Assembly: GCF_940670765.1 (NCBI RefSeq)
Contig: NZ_CALNVW010000062.1
Location: forward strand, 1-64,000
Direction: 5' to 3'
Origin: Streptomyces sp. A 4/2
GTDB lineage: Bacteria > Actinomycetota > Actinomycetes > Streptomycetales > Streptomycetaceae
Length of the DNA stretch: 64,000 nt
Shown in pieces: positions 1 to 7,957 of this stretch. The notes beneath the pieces are model-generated. The model did no database searches. It saw nothing but the letters and a program-made list of their open reading frames with translations, and was not told the origin of the DNA. Numbering within the stretch: the stretch's first letter is position 1; each line of letters starts with the position of its first letter. The position numbers were made by a program, and so were the translations under genes.

Positions 1-2
1 CG

Positions 3-1529
3 TACGCCCTCCCGGGCAAGGTCATCGAACTCACCGACAACTTCCCGGTCCCCGACGCCAAGGCCTTCACCGTCGGCCAGTGGTGGGCCGTGCAGGTGGC
101 CCCGGTCGAGGGCGGCGGCGGGGACGAGCGGGAGCTCCAGAAGCTCGTCGAGATCACCGAGATCATCGACGCCACCCACGTGCGGGTCGGCTACCTCAAC
201 GGCTGGGAACTCGCCGCGGGCCGCACCCTCACCTGGACCCGCGTCGAGCCGGTGCGCGACACCCATGTCCGCAACATGCTCTTCGAGGGCGCGGGCGACG
301 ACGAGTACACCGGCTCGCACCCGGTCAGTTACGAGTACGCCGTCGGCTGCGACGTCTCGGGCATCCACGCCACCGGCACGTTCTGGCCGGTGATCATGCG
401 GCGCTGGTGCACCCGCTTCCGTACCGAGGAGTGTTCGCTGAAGAACCCGCCCACCGTGATGTACGGCGGCGCGGGCTATCTCACCCAGCAGATCTACTGC
501 CTCTACGGCCGGGTCGCCGACTGCACCACCAGCAATGTCCGCCACCTCAACGACCTCACCGCCTCCGCCTACTGCACGGTGGTCAACTGCCACGGCGACG
601 GCGACGACGAGGGTGGCAACCCCTTCACCACGCACGGCCAGTACGAGCACGATCTGCTCTTCGACGGCAATTCCGGGCTCATGGACATCGCCAACTCCGG
701 CGCCCAGTGGGGAATATCCGCCAAGCGGATCACGGTACGCAGACATGTCTGCTCCTGGTTCACCGCCAACACCAAGATCACCGATCTGACCCTTGAGGAC
801 GTCACGGTCATCGCCCGTCCGACGTTCGACCAGGCGGGCACCCTCACCGTCAACGCCGACGGCGCCCAGGTGCGCGGGTGCACCGCGAAGACCTTCGCGG
901 TCGCTCAGCGCTCCGCGCGCTCCACCCGCCCCACGGTCATCAGTGACTGCTCGTTCGAGCCGCCCGCCGAAGCGGTCCTCGTGCAGACTCCGGTCACCGC
1001 GCCGGTCCACTTCGTCCGCTGCACCTTCACCGGGCTCGACGGAGCCGTCCTGCGCGGCGCCGGCCCGGTGCACTTCACGGACTGCACGCTCACCGGCACG
1101 GACGGCGCCGCCCCGCTCTCCGTGGGCTCGGCCGACCTGCGGATCGACGGAGGTACGTACACGGACACCGGCATCGAGCTGAGCGCCGCACGTGACCAGC
1201 GCATCACGGTCACCGGCGGTGCCCGCCTCACCGGCACCAACAAGGCCGGGGCCCTGCTCGGCCGGACCGCGGGCAGCGGCACCGTCATCTGGGACCTCTC
1301 GGCGGTCAGCAGCACTACCAGCGGCGCCGGCACCGCCCATGTACGGATCCAGGACGGCACCAACCACTACGCGGCGACGGGGTGCCGCTTCACCGGCGGC
1401 ACGCTGCATCTGCTCCCCGCCGCCCTCGATTCCGCTCTGCACACCTCCTGTGTGGAGCAGGGCACCCGTCGCACCGCCATGCCGGCGAACGGCGGCACGG
1501 CACGCACGGATGGAAACCTGACCCTGTGA
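3..1529 (+). CDS. Right-handed parallel beta-helix protein, 5' end outside window
   Basis: The frame is open from the first bases of the window, so the start lies upstream; 508 residues are visible up to a TGA at 1527. The visible protein is rich in short beta-strand-turn repeats with regularly spaced Asn, Asp, Cys, Thr and Gly (for example around residues 150-215 and 280-400), the look of a pectate-lyase-type right-handed beta-helix as found in polysaccharide-active enzymes and phage tailspike-like proteins. No catalytic motif can be assigned with certainty and no transmembrane segment is seen. Its stop overlaps the GTG start of the acetyltransferase gene by 3 nt within a GTGA, so the two are probably co-transcribed and translationally coupled. 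Function is not assigned; the substrate, if it is an enzyme, is unknown. Confidence 0.75.
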   Translation, partial: YALPGKVIELTDNFPVPDAKAFTVGQWWAVQVAPVEGGGGDERELQKLVEITEIIDATHVRVGYLNGWELAAGRTLTWTRVEPVRDTHVRNMLFEGAGDDEYTGSHPVSYEYAVGCDVSGIHATGTFWPVIMRRWCTRFRTEECSLKNPPTVMYGGAGYLTQQIYCLYGRVADCTTSNVRHLNDLTASAYCTVVNCHGDGDDEGGNPFTTHGQYEHDLLFDGNSGLMDIANSGAQWGISAKRITVRRHVCSWFTANTKITDLTLEDVTVIARPTFDQAGTLTVNADGAQVRGCTAKTFAVAQRSARSTRPTVISDCSFEPPAEAVLVQTPVTAPVHFVRCTFTGLDGAVLRGAGPVHFTDCTLTGTDGAAPLSVGSADLRIDGGTYTDTGIELSAARDQRITVTGGARLTGTNKAGALLGRTAGSGTVIWDLSAVSSTTSGAGTAHVRIQDGTNHYAATGCRFTGGTLHLLPAALDSALHTSCVEQGTRRTAMPANGGTARTDGNLTL

Positions 1530-2488
1530 CCACGACATTCCGGACGGCCACCGCCGCCGACGAACCCGCCCTGTTCGCGCTCTGGGACCAGTGCTTCGCC
1601 GCCTCGCACCTCCCGGACCTCTACACCATGGACGCCGACCGGCACCGGCGTACCTTCGTCGCGGAGACGGACGGCGGGATCGACGCGGTCGTCGTGTACG
1701 TGCCACGGCTGATCCGCGACGCGTACGGCACCCCGCAACGGGTCGGCGGCATCGGCAGCGTCGCCACCCGGCCCGAGGCCCGGGGGCAGGGCCTGGTGCG
1801 CCGGCTCCTCGTCGAGGCCGAACAGGTCATGAGGGCGGACGGCTGCGCCTGGTCGCTGCTGTTCACCGGCACCCCGGGGGTCTACCGGAGCTCGGGATGG
1901 CAGGAGTTCCGCAGGACCTACGCGGAGGGCACCATCGCTCCGGCTACCACTGCCGCCGCACCCCGGTTCCGGATCCGGCCGGCGCTCCCCGAGGACCTGC
2001 CCGCGGTGGCCTCACTGCACGCGGTGTACAACGCGACCCGGCCCCTCACCTCCGTACGCACCCCCGAGGACTGGGCCGTCCGCGTCCCCGCCTGGTACGG
2101 ACGGGACACGCACGCGCTGATCGCCGAGGACCCCGTGTCCGGCGACCCTGTCGGGTGGATCGTCGCCCGGTACGTCGCCCAGCGGGACGCGGCGGCGGCA
2201 CCGGCCGTGGCGGTGACGGAGTGCGCGCTCGCCGCCGACCCCGGAGAGGCGCTCGGCGAACTGCTCGCCGCGGTCGGCGACCGGGCCCGCGCGGACGGAC
2301 TGACCGTCGCCCGCGTGCGGCTGCCCGACACCCCCGACAGCCGGGCCGCGCTGCCCCGGCTGCTCAGCGACGCGCGGACGCACGAGGAGTGGGTGGGCAT
2401 GACCCGTCCCCTCACGGGCACGCCCGAAGCGATCCGCGAAACGGTCACGGCGGCCGGAGCGACGTACTGGTACGGCGATTCGTTCTGA
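1526..2488 (+). CDS. GNAT-family N-acetyltransferase, Eis-like
   Basis: A 320-residue acetyl-CoA-dependent acyltransferase. The first GNAT domain (about residues 1-140) has the acetyl-CoA loop GSVATRPEARGQGLVRRLL followed by a LLFTGTPGVYRSSGW segment, as in Eis-type and related multi-domain GNATs. A second, more diverged GNAT-like domain starts near residue 150. The GTG start at 1526 sits inside a GTGA overlap with the preceding gene's stop, which explains the absence of a good Shine-Dalgarno and argues for coupling; an upstream in-frame extension to 1382 would overlap the previous gene by 148 bp and is rejected. The acceptor substrate cannot be read from the sequence. A strong hairpin follows the stop. 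Confidence 0.85.
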   Translation: MTTTFRTATAADEPALFALWDQCFAASHLPDLYTMDADRHRRTFVAETDGGIDAVVVYVPRLIRDAYGTPQRVGGIGSVATRPEARGQGLVRRLLVEAEQVMRADGCAWSLLFTGTPGVYRSSGWQEFRRTYAEGTIAPATTAAAPRFRIRPALPEDLPAVASLHAVYNATRPLTSVRTPEDWAVRVPAWYGRDTHALIAEDPVSGDPVGWIVARYVAQRDAAAAPAVAVTECALAADPGEALGELLAAVGDRARADGLTVARVRLPDTPDSRAALPRLLSDARTHEEWVGMTRPLTGTPEAIRETVTAAGATYWYGDSF

Positions 2489-2494
2489 CCCCGG

Positions 2495-2538
2495 GGGGCC
2501 TGCCGGACCGGCGAGGACAGCCGGGTCGGGCAGGCCCC
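2495..2538. terminator. Bidirectional hairpin between convergent genes
   Basis: GGGGCCTGCC at 2495-2504 pairs with GGCAGGCCCC at 2529-2538, and the inner sequence can extend the stem (GGACCGGC against GCCGGGTC with one mismatch). It lies between the acetyltransferase stop and the oppositely oriented oxidoreductase stop. There is no U-tract, as is usual in streptomycetes. Confidence 0.6.
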
Positions 2539-2565
2539 ATCAGACCGGACGGGCCCTCGTCGGGG

Positions 2566-3498
2566 TCAGACCCCGGCCGCGCGCGCTGCCGCGTACACCT
2601 CGGCGGCCACGTCCGTCAGCTCCTGCGCGTCCCGCATGGTGCCCTGGAGGTCGAGCAGGAACTCGCTCGCCACCCCCACCTCCGCGTGGGCCGCGAGGTC
2701 CTCGACGATCTGCTCCGTGCTGCCCTGGAACGGCTTGCGGTCGTCGCCGTCGTACGGCTTGGCGCTGTGGCTCGCGTTGAGGCGCACCGTCACGGCGAGC
2801 GGACGCTCCCGGCCCCGCTCGGCCGCCAGGTCCTGCACCTTCCGCCAGTCATCGGCCAGTTGGGCCGGGCCCATGGCGACCGGTATCCAGCCGTCCGCGC
2901 GATCGACCAGCCGCCGCGTCGCACGCGGACCGCTGGCCGGCAGATGGACCGGGATCGGCCTGGCCGGTTTGGGTCCGACCACCGAGGGCGCGATGGTCGT
3001 GAACTCCCCTTCGTACGACACCGGGTCGGGGCCCCACACCGCCTGGAACACATCCAGCAGCTCGTCCAGGAACGCCCCGCGCTTGGCGAACGGGGCCACC
3101 GAGGCCGCCGCGTACTCGTCGCTCGACCAGCCCGTGCCGATCCCCGCCACCACCCGGCCGCCGCTTGCCGCGTCGATCGAGGCGAGTGAACGGGCCAGTT
3201 GGAAGGGCACATGCAGCGGTGCGACCAGCACACTCGTGCCCAGCCGGGCGCGTCCGGTCGCCGCGGCAGCCAGTGTCAGGGTCACCAACGGGTCGGCCAC
3301 CGAGCGGTAGTGGTCCGGCCAGGGCAGTCCCGGTATGCCGTACAGACCCTGTGTCGCGGGCTCCGGGAAGAGGATCCGCTCGAACACCCACAGGGATTCG
3401 TAGCCGGTCTCTTCGGCGGCGCGGGCGACTGCGGGCACGTCACGGCCGATGGCGTACTGCTTCATCTGGGGCAGTCCGAGACCGAGCGGGATCGCCAT
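2566..3498 (-). CDS. LLM-class F420-dependent oxidoreductase
   Basis: A 310-residue luciferase-like monooxygenase (bacterial luciferase fold, TIM barrel) of the actinobacterial F420-dependent group. Visible hallmarks are the N-terminal GLGLPQMKQYA strand, the RAAEETGYESLWVFE segment, the GTSVLVAPLHVPFQLA strand and the ASGGRVVAGIGTGWSSDEY loop typical of the family that uses coenzyme F420 in hydride transfer. The substrate cannot be inferred. The ATG at 3498 has an AGGAG about 9 nt upstream, which lies inside the 3' end of the DUF5995 gene: the two genes overlap by 59 bp in the same orientation, so they form an operon with DUF5995 first. It is probably cytoplasmic; no signal peptide is seen. 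Confidence 0.88.
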   Translation of the reverse strand: MAIPLGLGLPQMKQYAIGRDVPAVARAAEETGYESLWVFERILFPEPATQGLYGIPGLPWPDHYRSVADPLVTLTLAAAATGRARLGTSVLVAPLHVPFQLARSLASIDAASGGRVVAGIGTGWSSDEYAAASVAPFAKRGAFLDELLDVFQAVWGPDPVSYEGEFTTIAPSVVGPKPARPIPVHLPASGPRATRRLVDRADGWIPVAMGPAQLADDWRKVQDLAAERGRERPLAVTVRLNASHSAKPYDGDDRKPFQGSTEQIVEDLAAHAEVGVASEFLLDLQGTMRDAQELTDVAAEVYAAARAAGV

Positions 3499-4318
3499 TC
3501 GTGTGCTCCTTCGTCGCGAGAGGTTGCTGCAGGGGAGTGAGCAGGCACCGGCCGACCAGGCCGGCGTCCGCGTCCATCCTCTCCGTGAACTCTCCGGCCA
3601 GCACCGGAAGTTCCCGCAGCTCCCAGAGAATCCTGGCCGCCGACCAGGCGGCGTCGCGGGCCCGCTCCGGACTCCACGAGCCGATCAGATGGGTGAGCGG
3701 GTCGACGATCTCCAGCAGACCGGGCCCCGATAGCAGTTCCTCGCGGATCCGCTCCTCCAGCAGCACGAGCGTCTCGCCCACCCGGTCGAAGTCCCCTTCC
3801 AGGTCGTCCGGTCCGCAGTCGAGCAGGCGGCAGGTGTCGACGACGGCCAGTGCCAGGTCGTGCCCCATGTGGGCGTTGAGCCCGGCGAGCGCGAACTGCA
3901 CCGGGCGTACACCGGGGTGGTGCCGGTACTGGAAGAGCGGGCGCCAGCAGGCGGGCGGCCGGCGCCCGTCGGCCACCGCGTCGACCGCCGCCAGATACCG
4001 CCCGGCGAACACCACGTCGAGCGTCGACGCACAGCGAGGATCGGTGAACGCCTGCTGCCCGCCGTGCCGTCGCCCGCCGCGCTGGTTTGTGCCGCGCTGG
4101 TGTCCGACGCTCTCCTGGGCGGCTGTCAGACACCTCCGGTACATCCCGTCGAAGACCGCGACACCGTCAGCAGGAGGCCACGACGCACCGACCGCCCGCA
4201 TCCGTGCCGACAGCCGGTCGACCGGCGGGCCGTCGACCGACAGTCCGTCGACCGACAGTCCGTCGACCGGCGGTCCGCTGCGGGCCGAGCGGGCTGCGAA
4301 GTGTTCCGTCTGCGCCAT
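3440..4318 (-). CDS. DUF5995 family protein with N-terminal pentapeptide repeat
   Basis: A 292-residue protein. From about residue 85 it matches my recollection of the DUF5995 family of actinobacteria: the motifs FQYRHHPGVRPVQFALAGLN and AHMGHDLALAVVDTC are conserved His-rich helical segments. The biochemical role of the family is not established. I chose the internal ATG at 4318 (MAQTEH) over the GTG/ATG further upstream because the preceding residues look untranslated. Residues near 15-35 are a low-complexity linker built of a repeated P/L-x-VDG unit, encoded by 15-bp tandem DNA repeats. The gene overlaps the downstream oxidoreductase by 59 bp. Family membership is inferred from memory, not from a search. 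Confidence 0.7.
   Translation of the reverse strand: MAQTEHFAARSARSGPPVDGLSVDGLSVDGPPVDRLSARMRAVGASWPPADGVAVFDGMYRRCLTAAQESVGHQRGTNQRGGRRHGGQQAFTDPRCASTLDVVFAGRYLAAVDAVADGRRPPACWRPLFQYRHHPGVRPVQFALAGLNAHMGHDLALAVVDTCRLLDCGPDDLEGDFDRVGETLVLLEERIREELLSGPGLLEIVDPLTHLIGSWSPERARDAAWSAARILWELRELPVLAGEFTERMDADAGLVGRCLLTPLQQPLATKEHTNGDPARSRTAPDEAVRHRP
4215..4274. repeat. 15-bp tandem repeat, four units, inside the DUF5995 gene
   Basis: Two exact copies of CCGTCGACCGACAGT (4230-4244, 4245-4259) are flanked by one diverged copy on each side (4215-4229, 4260-4274). The unit length is a multiple of three, so it encodes a pentapeptide repeat and copy-number change would keep the frame. Confidence 0.85.
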
Positions 4319-4500
4319 GGAGGCAGCCTGGCACCCGGCACTCCCGCCGGACGCGGTCAGCACCGGACTTCCTCAGAACGAGGGAGGCGGCGGACCGCCC
4401 CGGTGGACTTCGCGGGTCCTCCGGCCCTGCCGGGACAGGCGCGCGGCAGCGCCGTACGCCCGCAGCCGGCACGATCACTCGTCTGCCCCCTCGTACCGGA

Positions 4501-4530
4501 TTGGTCGGCAGCCGGCCGTTCGGATATTAA
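4501..4530 (+). promoter_or_regulatory. Candidate housekeeping promoter for the NCS2 permease
   Basis: TTGGTC at 4501-4506 and TATTAA at 4525-4530 are separated by 18 bp. The AT-rich -10 stands out in a GC-rich 376-bp gap (4319-4694). Transcription would leave a leader of about 155 nt. The leader contains the near-identical pair TTCGACCTGCG and TTCGACCTACG about 30 nt apart; I see no riboswitch fold in it. Confidence 0.4.
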
Positions 4531-4694
4531 TGAGTCCTTCTGATCGTCGACGTGGCGGATGAGCCGCGTGCCCTTCGACCTGCGTCCGGACCCGCTTCGA
4601 CCTACGAGCGGGCCGGTTCGCACGCGTGGCGGTCGGTGGGTAGGGACGATGCGGCTCCGCCTGTGCGAAGCGAGCGAGGAACTGGAGAGTGGCC

Positions 4695-6080
4695 ATGGCG
4701 GGCTTCGGGTGGAAGCTGCACGGTGACGGCAAGCACCTGGGGCCGGGAGAGGTGGTCAAGCCGGGGGAGCGGCTGACCTGGGGCCGCACGATCGGGCTCG
4801 GCGCCCAGCACGTGGTGTCCATGATCGGTGCGTGTTTCGTCGCGCCGGTCCTCATGGGCCTCGACCCCAGTCTGGCCCTCATGGCCTCCGGCGTGGCCAC
4901 CGCGATCTTCCTGCTGGCGACGCGGGGACGCGTGCCGAGCTACCTCGGCTCCTCCCTCTCGTTCGTGGGGGTCTCCGCCGTCATCGCGGGGCAGGGCGGG
5001 GACGCCGGGACCCTGACGGGCGCGATGTTCGTCGTCGGCGCCTGCCTGGCGGGCTGCGGCATCGCGGTGCAGGTGGTCGGGGCGCGGATCATCCATGCCG
5101 TGCTGCCACCGCCCGTGACGGGCGCGGTCGTCATGCTCATCGGCTTCAACCTGGCGCCGGTCACCGCGTCCACGTACTGGCCGCAGGACCAGTGGACCGC
5201 GCTGGCCACCATGCTCTTCACCGGCCTGGCCCTCGTGGTGCTGCGCGGTTTCTGGTCCCGGATCGCCATTTTCCTCGGCTTGCTGCTGGGCTACGTACTG
5301 TCCTGGGTCCTCGACCGTACGACGGGGAAGATCCATTCCCCGGACGGTTCGGGCCGGACGGTCGATCACTGGCGCATCAACTTCTCCGACGTGGCCCATG
5401 CCGACTGGATCGGCCTCCCGCACGTCCACGCGCCGAACTTCTCGGGTGCGGCCATCCTGGTCGCGCTGCCGGTGCTGGTGGCGCTGATCGCGGAGAACGC
5501 CGGACACGTGAAGGCCGTCGGTGAGATGACCGGCGACCCGCTGGACGACAAGATGGGCGCCGCGATCATCGCGGACGGCGCGGCGAGCATGCTGTCCACC
5601 GGGTTCGGCGGACCGGCCACCACGACGTACGCGGAGAACATCGGCGTCATGGCGGCGACGAAGGTCTACTCCACGGCGGCGTACTGGGCAGCCGCCTGCT
5701 TCGCCCTGCTGTTCGGCTTCTGCCCGAAGATCGGCGCGCTGGTCGCCGCCATCCCGGGCGGCGTACTGGGCGGAATCACCGTGATCCTCTACGGCATGAT
5801 CGGCCTGCTGGGCGCCCAGATCTGGATCCGCAACAAGGTCGACTTCTCCCAGCCGCTGAACCTGGTCCCCGCCGCGGCCGGGGTCGTCATCGGCGTGGGT
5901 GACGTCTCGCTGAAGATCACCGACAACTTCGTCCTCAGCGGTATCTCCCTGGGCACCATCACCGTACTGACCGGCTACCACGCCCTGCGCTGGCTCTCGA
6001 AGACGGCCGGTACGCCGCAGCCGCCGCTGCTGGACGGCGGGACCGCGGGCTACGGCGACGGCACGGAGCGGACCGAGTAG
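4695..6080 (+). CDS. NCS2-family nucleobase permease (uracil/xanthine type)
   Basis: A 461-residue integral membrane protein with about 14 hydrophobic segments, the usual number for nucleobase:cation symporter-2 (UraA/PbuX) proteins. The family signature in transmembrane segment 8 is clear: AENAGHVKAVGEMTG (AENxGxxxxT type), followed by the TGFGGPATTTYAENIGVMAATKV segment of the gate domain. The Ala-Glu rather than Gln-Asn start of the signature resembles uracil permeases more than purine carriers, so uracil is the best guess, by inference. The start is the ATG at 4695 with GGAGAG 5 nt upstream; the GTG two codons earlier overlaps that ribosome site. It stands alone with no pyrimidine catabolic gene beside it. 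Confidence 0.87.
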   Translation: MAGFGWKLHGDGKHLGPGEVVKPGERLTWGRTIGLGAQHVVSMIGACFVAPVLMGLDPSLALMASGVATAIFLLATRGRVPSYLGSSLSFVGVSAVIAGQGGDAGTLTGAMFVVGACLAGCGIAVQVVGARIIHAVLPPPVTGAVVMLIGFNLAPVTASTYWPQDQWTALATMLFTGLALVVLRGFWSRIAIFLGLLLGYVLSWVLDRTTGKIHSPDGSGRTVDHWRINFSDVAHADWIGLPHVHAPNFSGAAILVALPVLVALIAENAGHVKAVGEMTGDPLDDKMGAAIIADGAASMLSTGFGGPATTTYAENIGVMAATKVYSTAAYWAAACFALLFGFCPKIGALVAAIPGGVLGGITVILYGMIGLLGAQIWIRNKVDFSQPLNLVPAAAGVVIGVGDVSLKITDNFVLSGISLGTITVLTGYHALRWLSKTAGTPQPPLLDGGTAGYGDGTERTE

Positions 6081-6560
6081 GGCCGGTGCCGAACGCGGGG
6101 TGCCGAGCGCGGGGTGCCGAACGCGGGGTGTCGGCGCCGCGGTCGGTCAGCCGCGTGTGCCGACAGCCCCGCGCGCAGCCGTGGCGACATCAAGCTCCGG
6201 CCGGCGTCCGCCCCGGACACCCCGGTCCTCCTGCGGGGGCAACCTCCGGGACGCCGTGCCGATGGGGCAGAACTCTGCCCGTAAGCAAGGGACTTCGGCC
6301 GCCCGGGGCCCGAATGTCCGCTCCCCGGCAGGCTCCTGACGGCGAGTCGTACGAGTCACCCCGTTGCGCGCGAATCGTTCCCCGGCGCTGCGCGGCCTCG
6401 CCTTCGATGACGCACCCTCGCTGGTCGACCCCGCCTTCGATGACGCGCCCCTGCCGGTCGGATCCACGGGTCCGGTGAGGCGGTCAGGATCCCATCCGTG
6501 AATCGTGCGCGGAGCATTGTCAGCCGGAGCAGGCGCCTCTACGCTCGCACGGTCTCGCTT
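6081..6560. other. Intergenic region with short direct repeats, no gene seen
   Basis: Three copies of a 14-bp unit (GTGCCGAACGCGGG; the middle copy differs at one base) lie at 6086-6127 directly after the permease stop. A second direct repeat, CGCCTTCGATGACGC, occurs at 6399-6413 and 6432-6446. Open frames on both strands here are short, have no family resemblance and simply translate the repeats. The rest of the gap shows nothing I can name. Confidence 0.6.
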
Positions 6561-6575
6561 ATGAACTCAGTTCAT
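6561..6575. promoter_or_regulatory. Perfect 15-bp palindrome upstream of the alginate-lyase-family gene
   Basis: ATGAACTCAGTTCAT is a perfect 7-1-7 inverted repeat centred 29 bp upstream of the start codon. It has the size and symmetry of a repressor operator. The family of the regulator cannot be told from the sequence. Confidence 0.5.
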
Positions 6576-6583
6576 ATATCTGA

Positions 6584-6597
6584 TGGGAGCGTTCCAA
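6584..6597. promoter_or_regulatory. CebR/LacI-type operator overlapping the start codon
   Basis: TGGGAGCGTTCCAA matches the 14-bp streptomycete CebR box TGGGAGCGCTCCCA at 12 of 14 positions; the CG-centred, LacI-type symmetry is retained. The site covers the likely ribosome binding site (GGGAG, 7 nt from the ATG) and ends on the A of the start codon. Known CebR sites control cello-oligosaccharide genes; that this one is bound by CebR or a paralogue is an inference. Confidence 0.5.
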
Positions 6598-7886
6598 TGA
6601 ACGGAAGATCCCGCCGACGTCTGGGTGCCCTGATCGCCGCCGCGGCCACCGTCGCCGCCGTGCTCGTCCCGGCCGCGTCCTCCGCTGCGGCCCCGCGGCA
6701 CAGCCCCACGCCGAAGGTTCCCCGGACGTCCGTGATCGACGGCAAACGGCTCCAGCAGGCCCGGATCCGTCTCGACCACGGCGACCCGGCACTCCGTAAG
6801 TCGCTCAAGCAGCTGACCGCGACGGCGGACAGCTGGCTCGGACAGGGGCCGTGGACGGTCGTCGACAAGCCGAAGCCCGCGCCCGGCGGGGATCCGCACG
6901 ACTACCTGAGCCAGGCGCCCTACTGGTGGCCCTCCCAGCCGAAGACCGCCGACAACCCCTGGGGCTGCCCGTACGTCCAGCGCGACGGCGAACGCAACCC
7001 CGAGGTCGACACCGGGACCGACCGCCCGGACGTCGGCAAGGTGATGAACTCCGTCACCTCCCTCAGCCTGGCCTGGTACTACACGGGCAGGAAGGCGTAC
7101 GCGGAGCACGCCGCCGAGATCCTGCGCACCTGGTTCGTCGACCCGGCGACCCGGATGAATCCGAACCTGGACCACGGGCAGTTCATCCCCTGCAAGTACG
7201 ACGGCAGGGCGATCGGAATCATCGACTTCTCCCAGCAGTACACGAGCGTCGTCGACGCCGTCGCGCTCCTCGACACCGGTGCGCCCGGCTGGACGAGGAG
7301 TGACAGCGCAGGCATGTCCGCCTGGAACAAGGACTTCCTGGGCTGGCTGGTCGACTCCGACTTCGGCAAGCAGGAGTCGGCGGCCGAGAACAACCACGGC
7401 ACCTTCATGGACATGCAGGTCGCCGGACTGGCACTGACCACCGGTGACCGGGCGCTCGCCCGCAAGGTCGTCCTCGACTCCCGTACCAGGCGGATCGACG
7501 CCCAGATAGCGGGCGACGGCACCCAGCCGCAGGAGCTCGCGCGGACCCGCAGCTGGCACTACTCCACCTTCGACCTGGTCGCCTACACCCGGCTCGCGGC
7601 CATCGGCAAGCAGGTCGGGGTGGACCTCTGGGGCTACCGGGGTCCGCAGGGGCAGAGTCTGTTCAAGGCGGTCGACCTGCTGCTGCCCGCCGCCACGGGC
7701 AAGGCCGACTGGCCCTACCCGGAGCTGGAGTTCTACCGGTACGCCGCGAGCGACATCGTGCACGCCGCCGCCGACGCCGGGGACGCCGAGGCCCGCGCCG
7801 CGCTGCCGGAACTCCAGGCGCCGCCCGGCGGGGACCTGTGGGCGCTGCGCCCGGCGGCCGAGCAGCTGGACTCGATCGCGGGCTGA
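6597..7886 (+). CDS. Secreted alginate-lyase-family polysaccharide lyase
   Basis: A 429-residue protein with a Sec signal peptide (NGRSRRR, then an Ala/Val-rich core, cleavage near AASSAAAP about residue 33). The mature part matches the alpha/alpha toroid alginate_lyase family (PL5-like): DYLSQAPYWWPSQP near residue 105, the NSVTSLSLAWYYTGRKAY helix, the invariant NNHGTFMDMQ motif (Asn-His catalytic region) near residue 265, and the TRSWHYSTFDL segment near 320. Many actinobacterial members act on unknown uronate-containing polymers, so alginate itself is not certain. The ATG at 6597 is preferred over the start at 6498 because it begins the signal peptide. A CebR-like operator overlaps the start codon and a perfect palindrome lies just upstream, so induction by an oligosaccharide is likely. 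Confidence 0.85.
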   Translation: MNGRSRRRLGALIAAAATVAAVLVPAASSAAAPRHSPTPKVPRTSVIDGKRLQQARIRLDHGDPALRKSLKQLTATADSWLGQGPWTVVDKPKPAPGGDPHDYLSQAPYWWPSQPKTADNPWGCPYVQRDGERNPEVDTGTDRPDVGKVMNSVTSLSLAWYYTGRKAYAEHAAEILRTWFVDPATRMNPNLDHGQFIPCKYDGRAIGIIDFSQQYTSVVDAVALLDTGAPGWTRSDSAGMSAWNKDFLGWLVDSDFGKQESAAENNHGTFMDMQVAGLALTTGDRALARKVVLDSRTRRIDAQIAGDGTQPQELARTRSWHYSTFDLVAYTRLAAIGKQVGVDLWGYRGPQGQSLFKAVDLLLPAATGKADWPYPELEFYRYAASDIVHAAADAGDAEARAALPELQAPPGGDLWALRPAAEQLDSIAG

Positions 7887-7910
7887 ACCCGCAGGGATGT
7901 ACTTCTGCGA

Positions 7911-7948
7911 CGGGTGCGGCAGGAGCCCCGGGGGTCCTGCCGCACCCG
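7911..7948. terminator. Strong hairpin between convergent genes
   Basis: CGGGTGCGGCAGGA at 7911-7924 pairs perfectly with TCCTGCCGCACCCG at 7935-7948 (14 bp). It separates the plus-strand lyase gene from the minus-strand MFS gene and can serve both. Confidence 0.75.
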
Positions 7949-7957
7949 CCGACCGGT

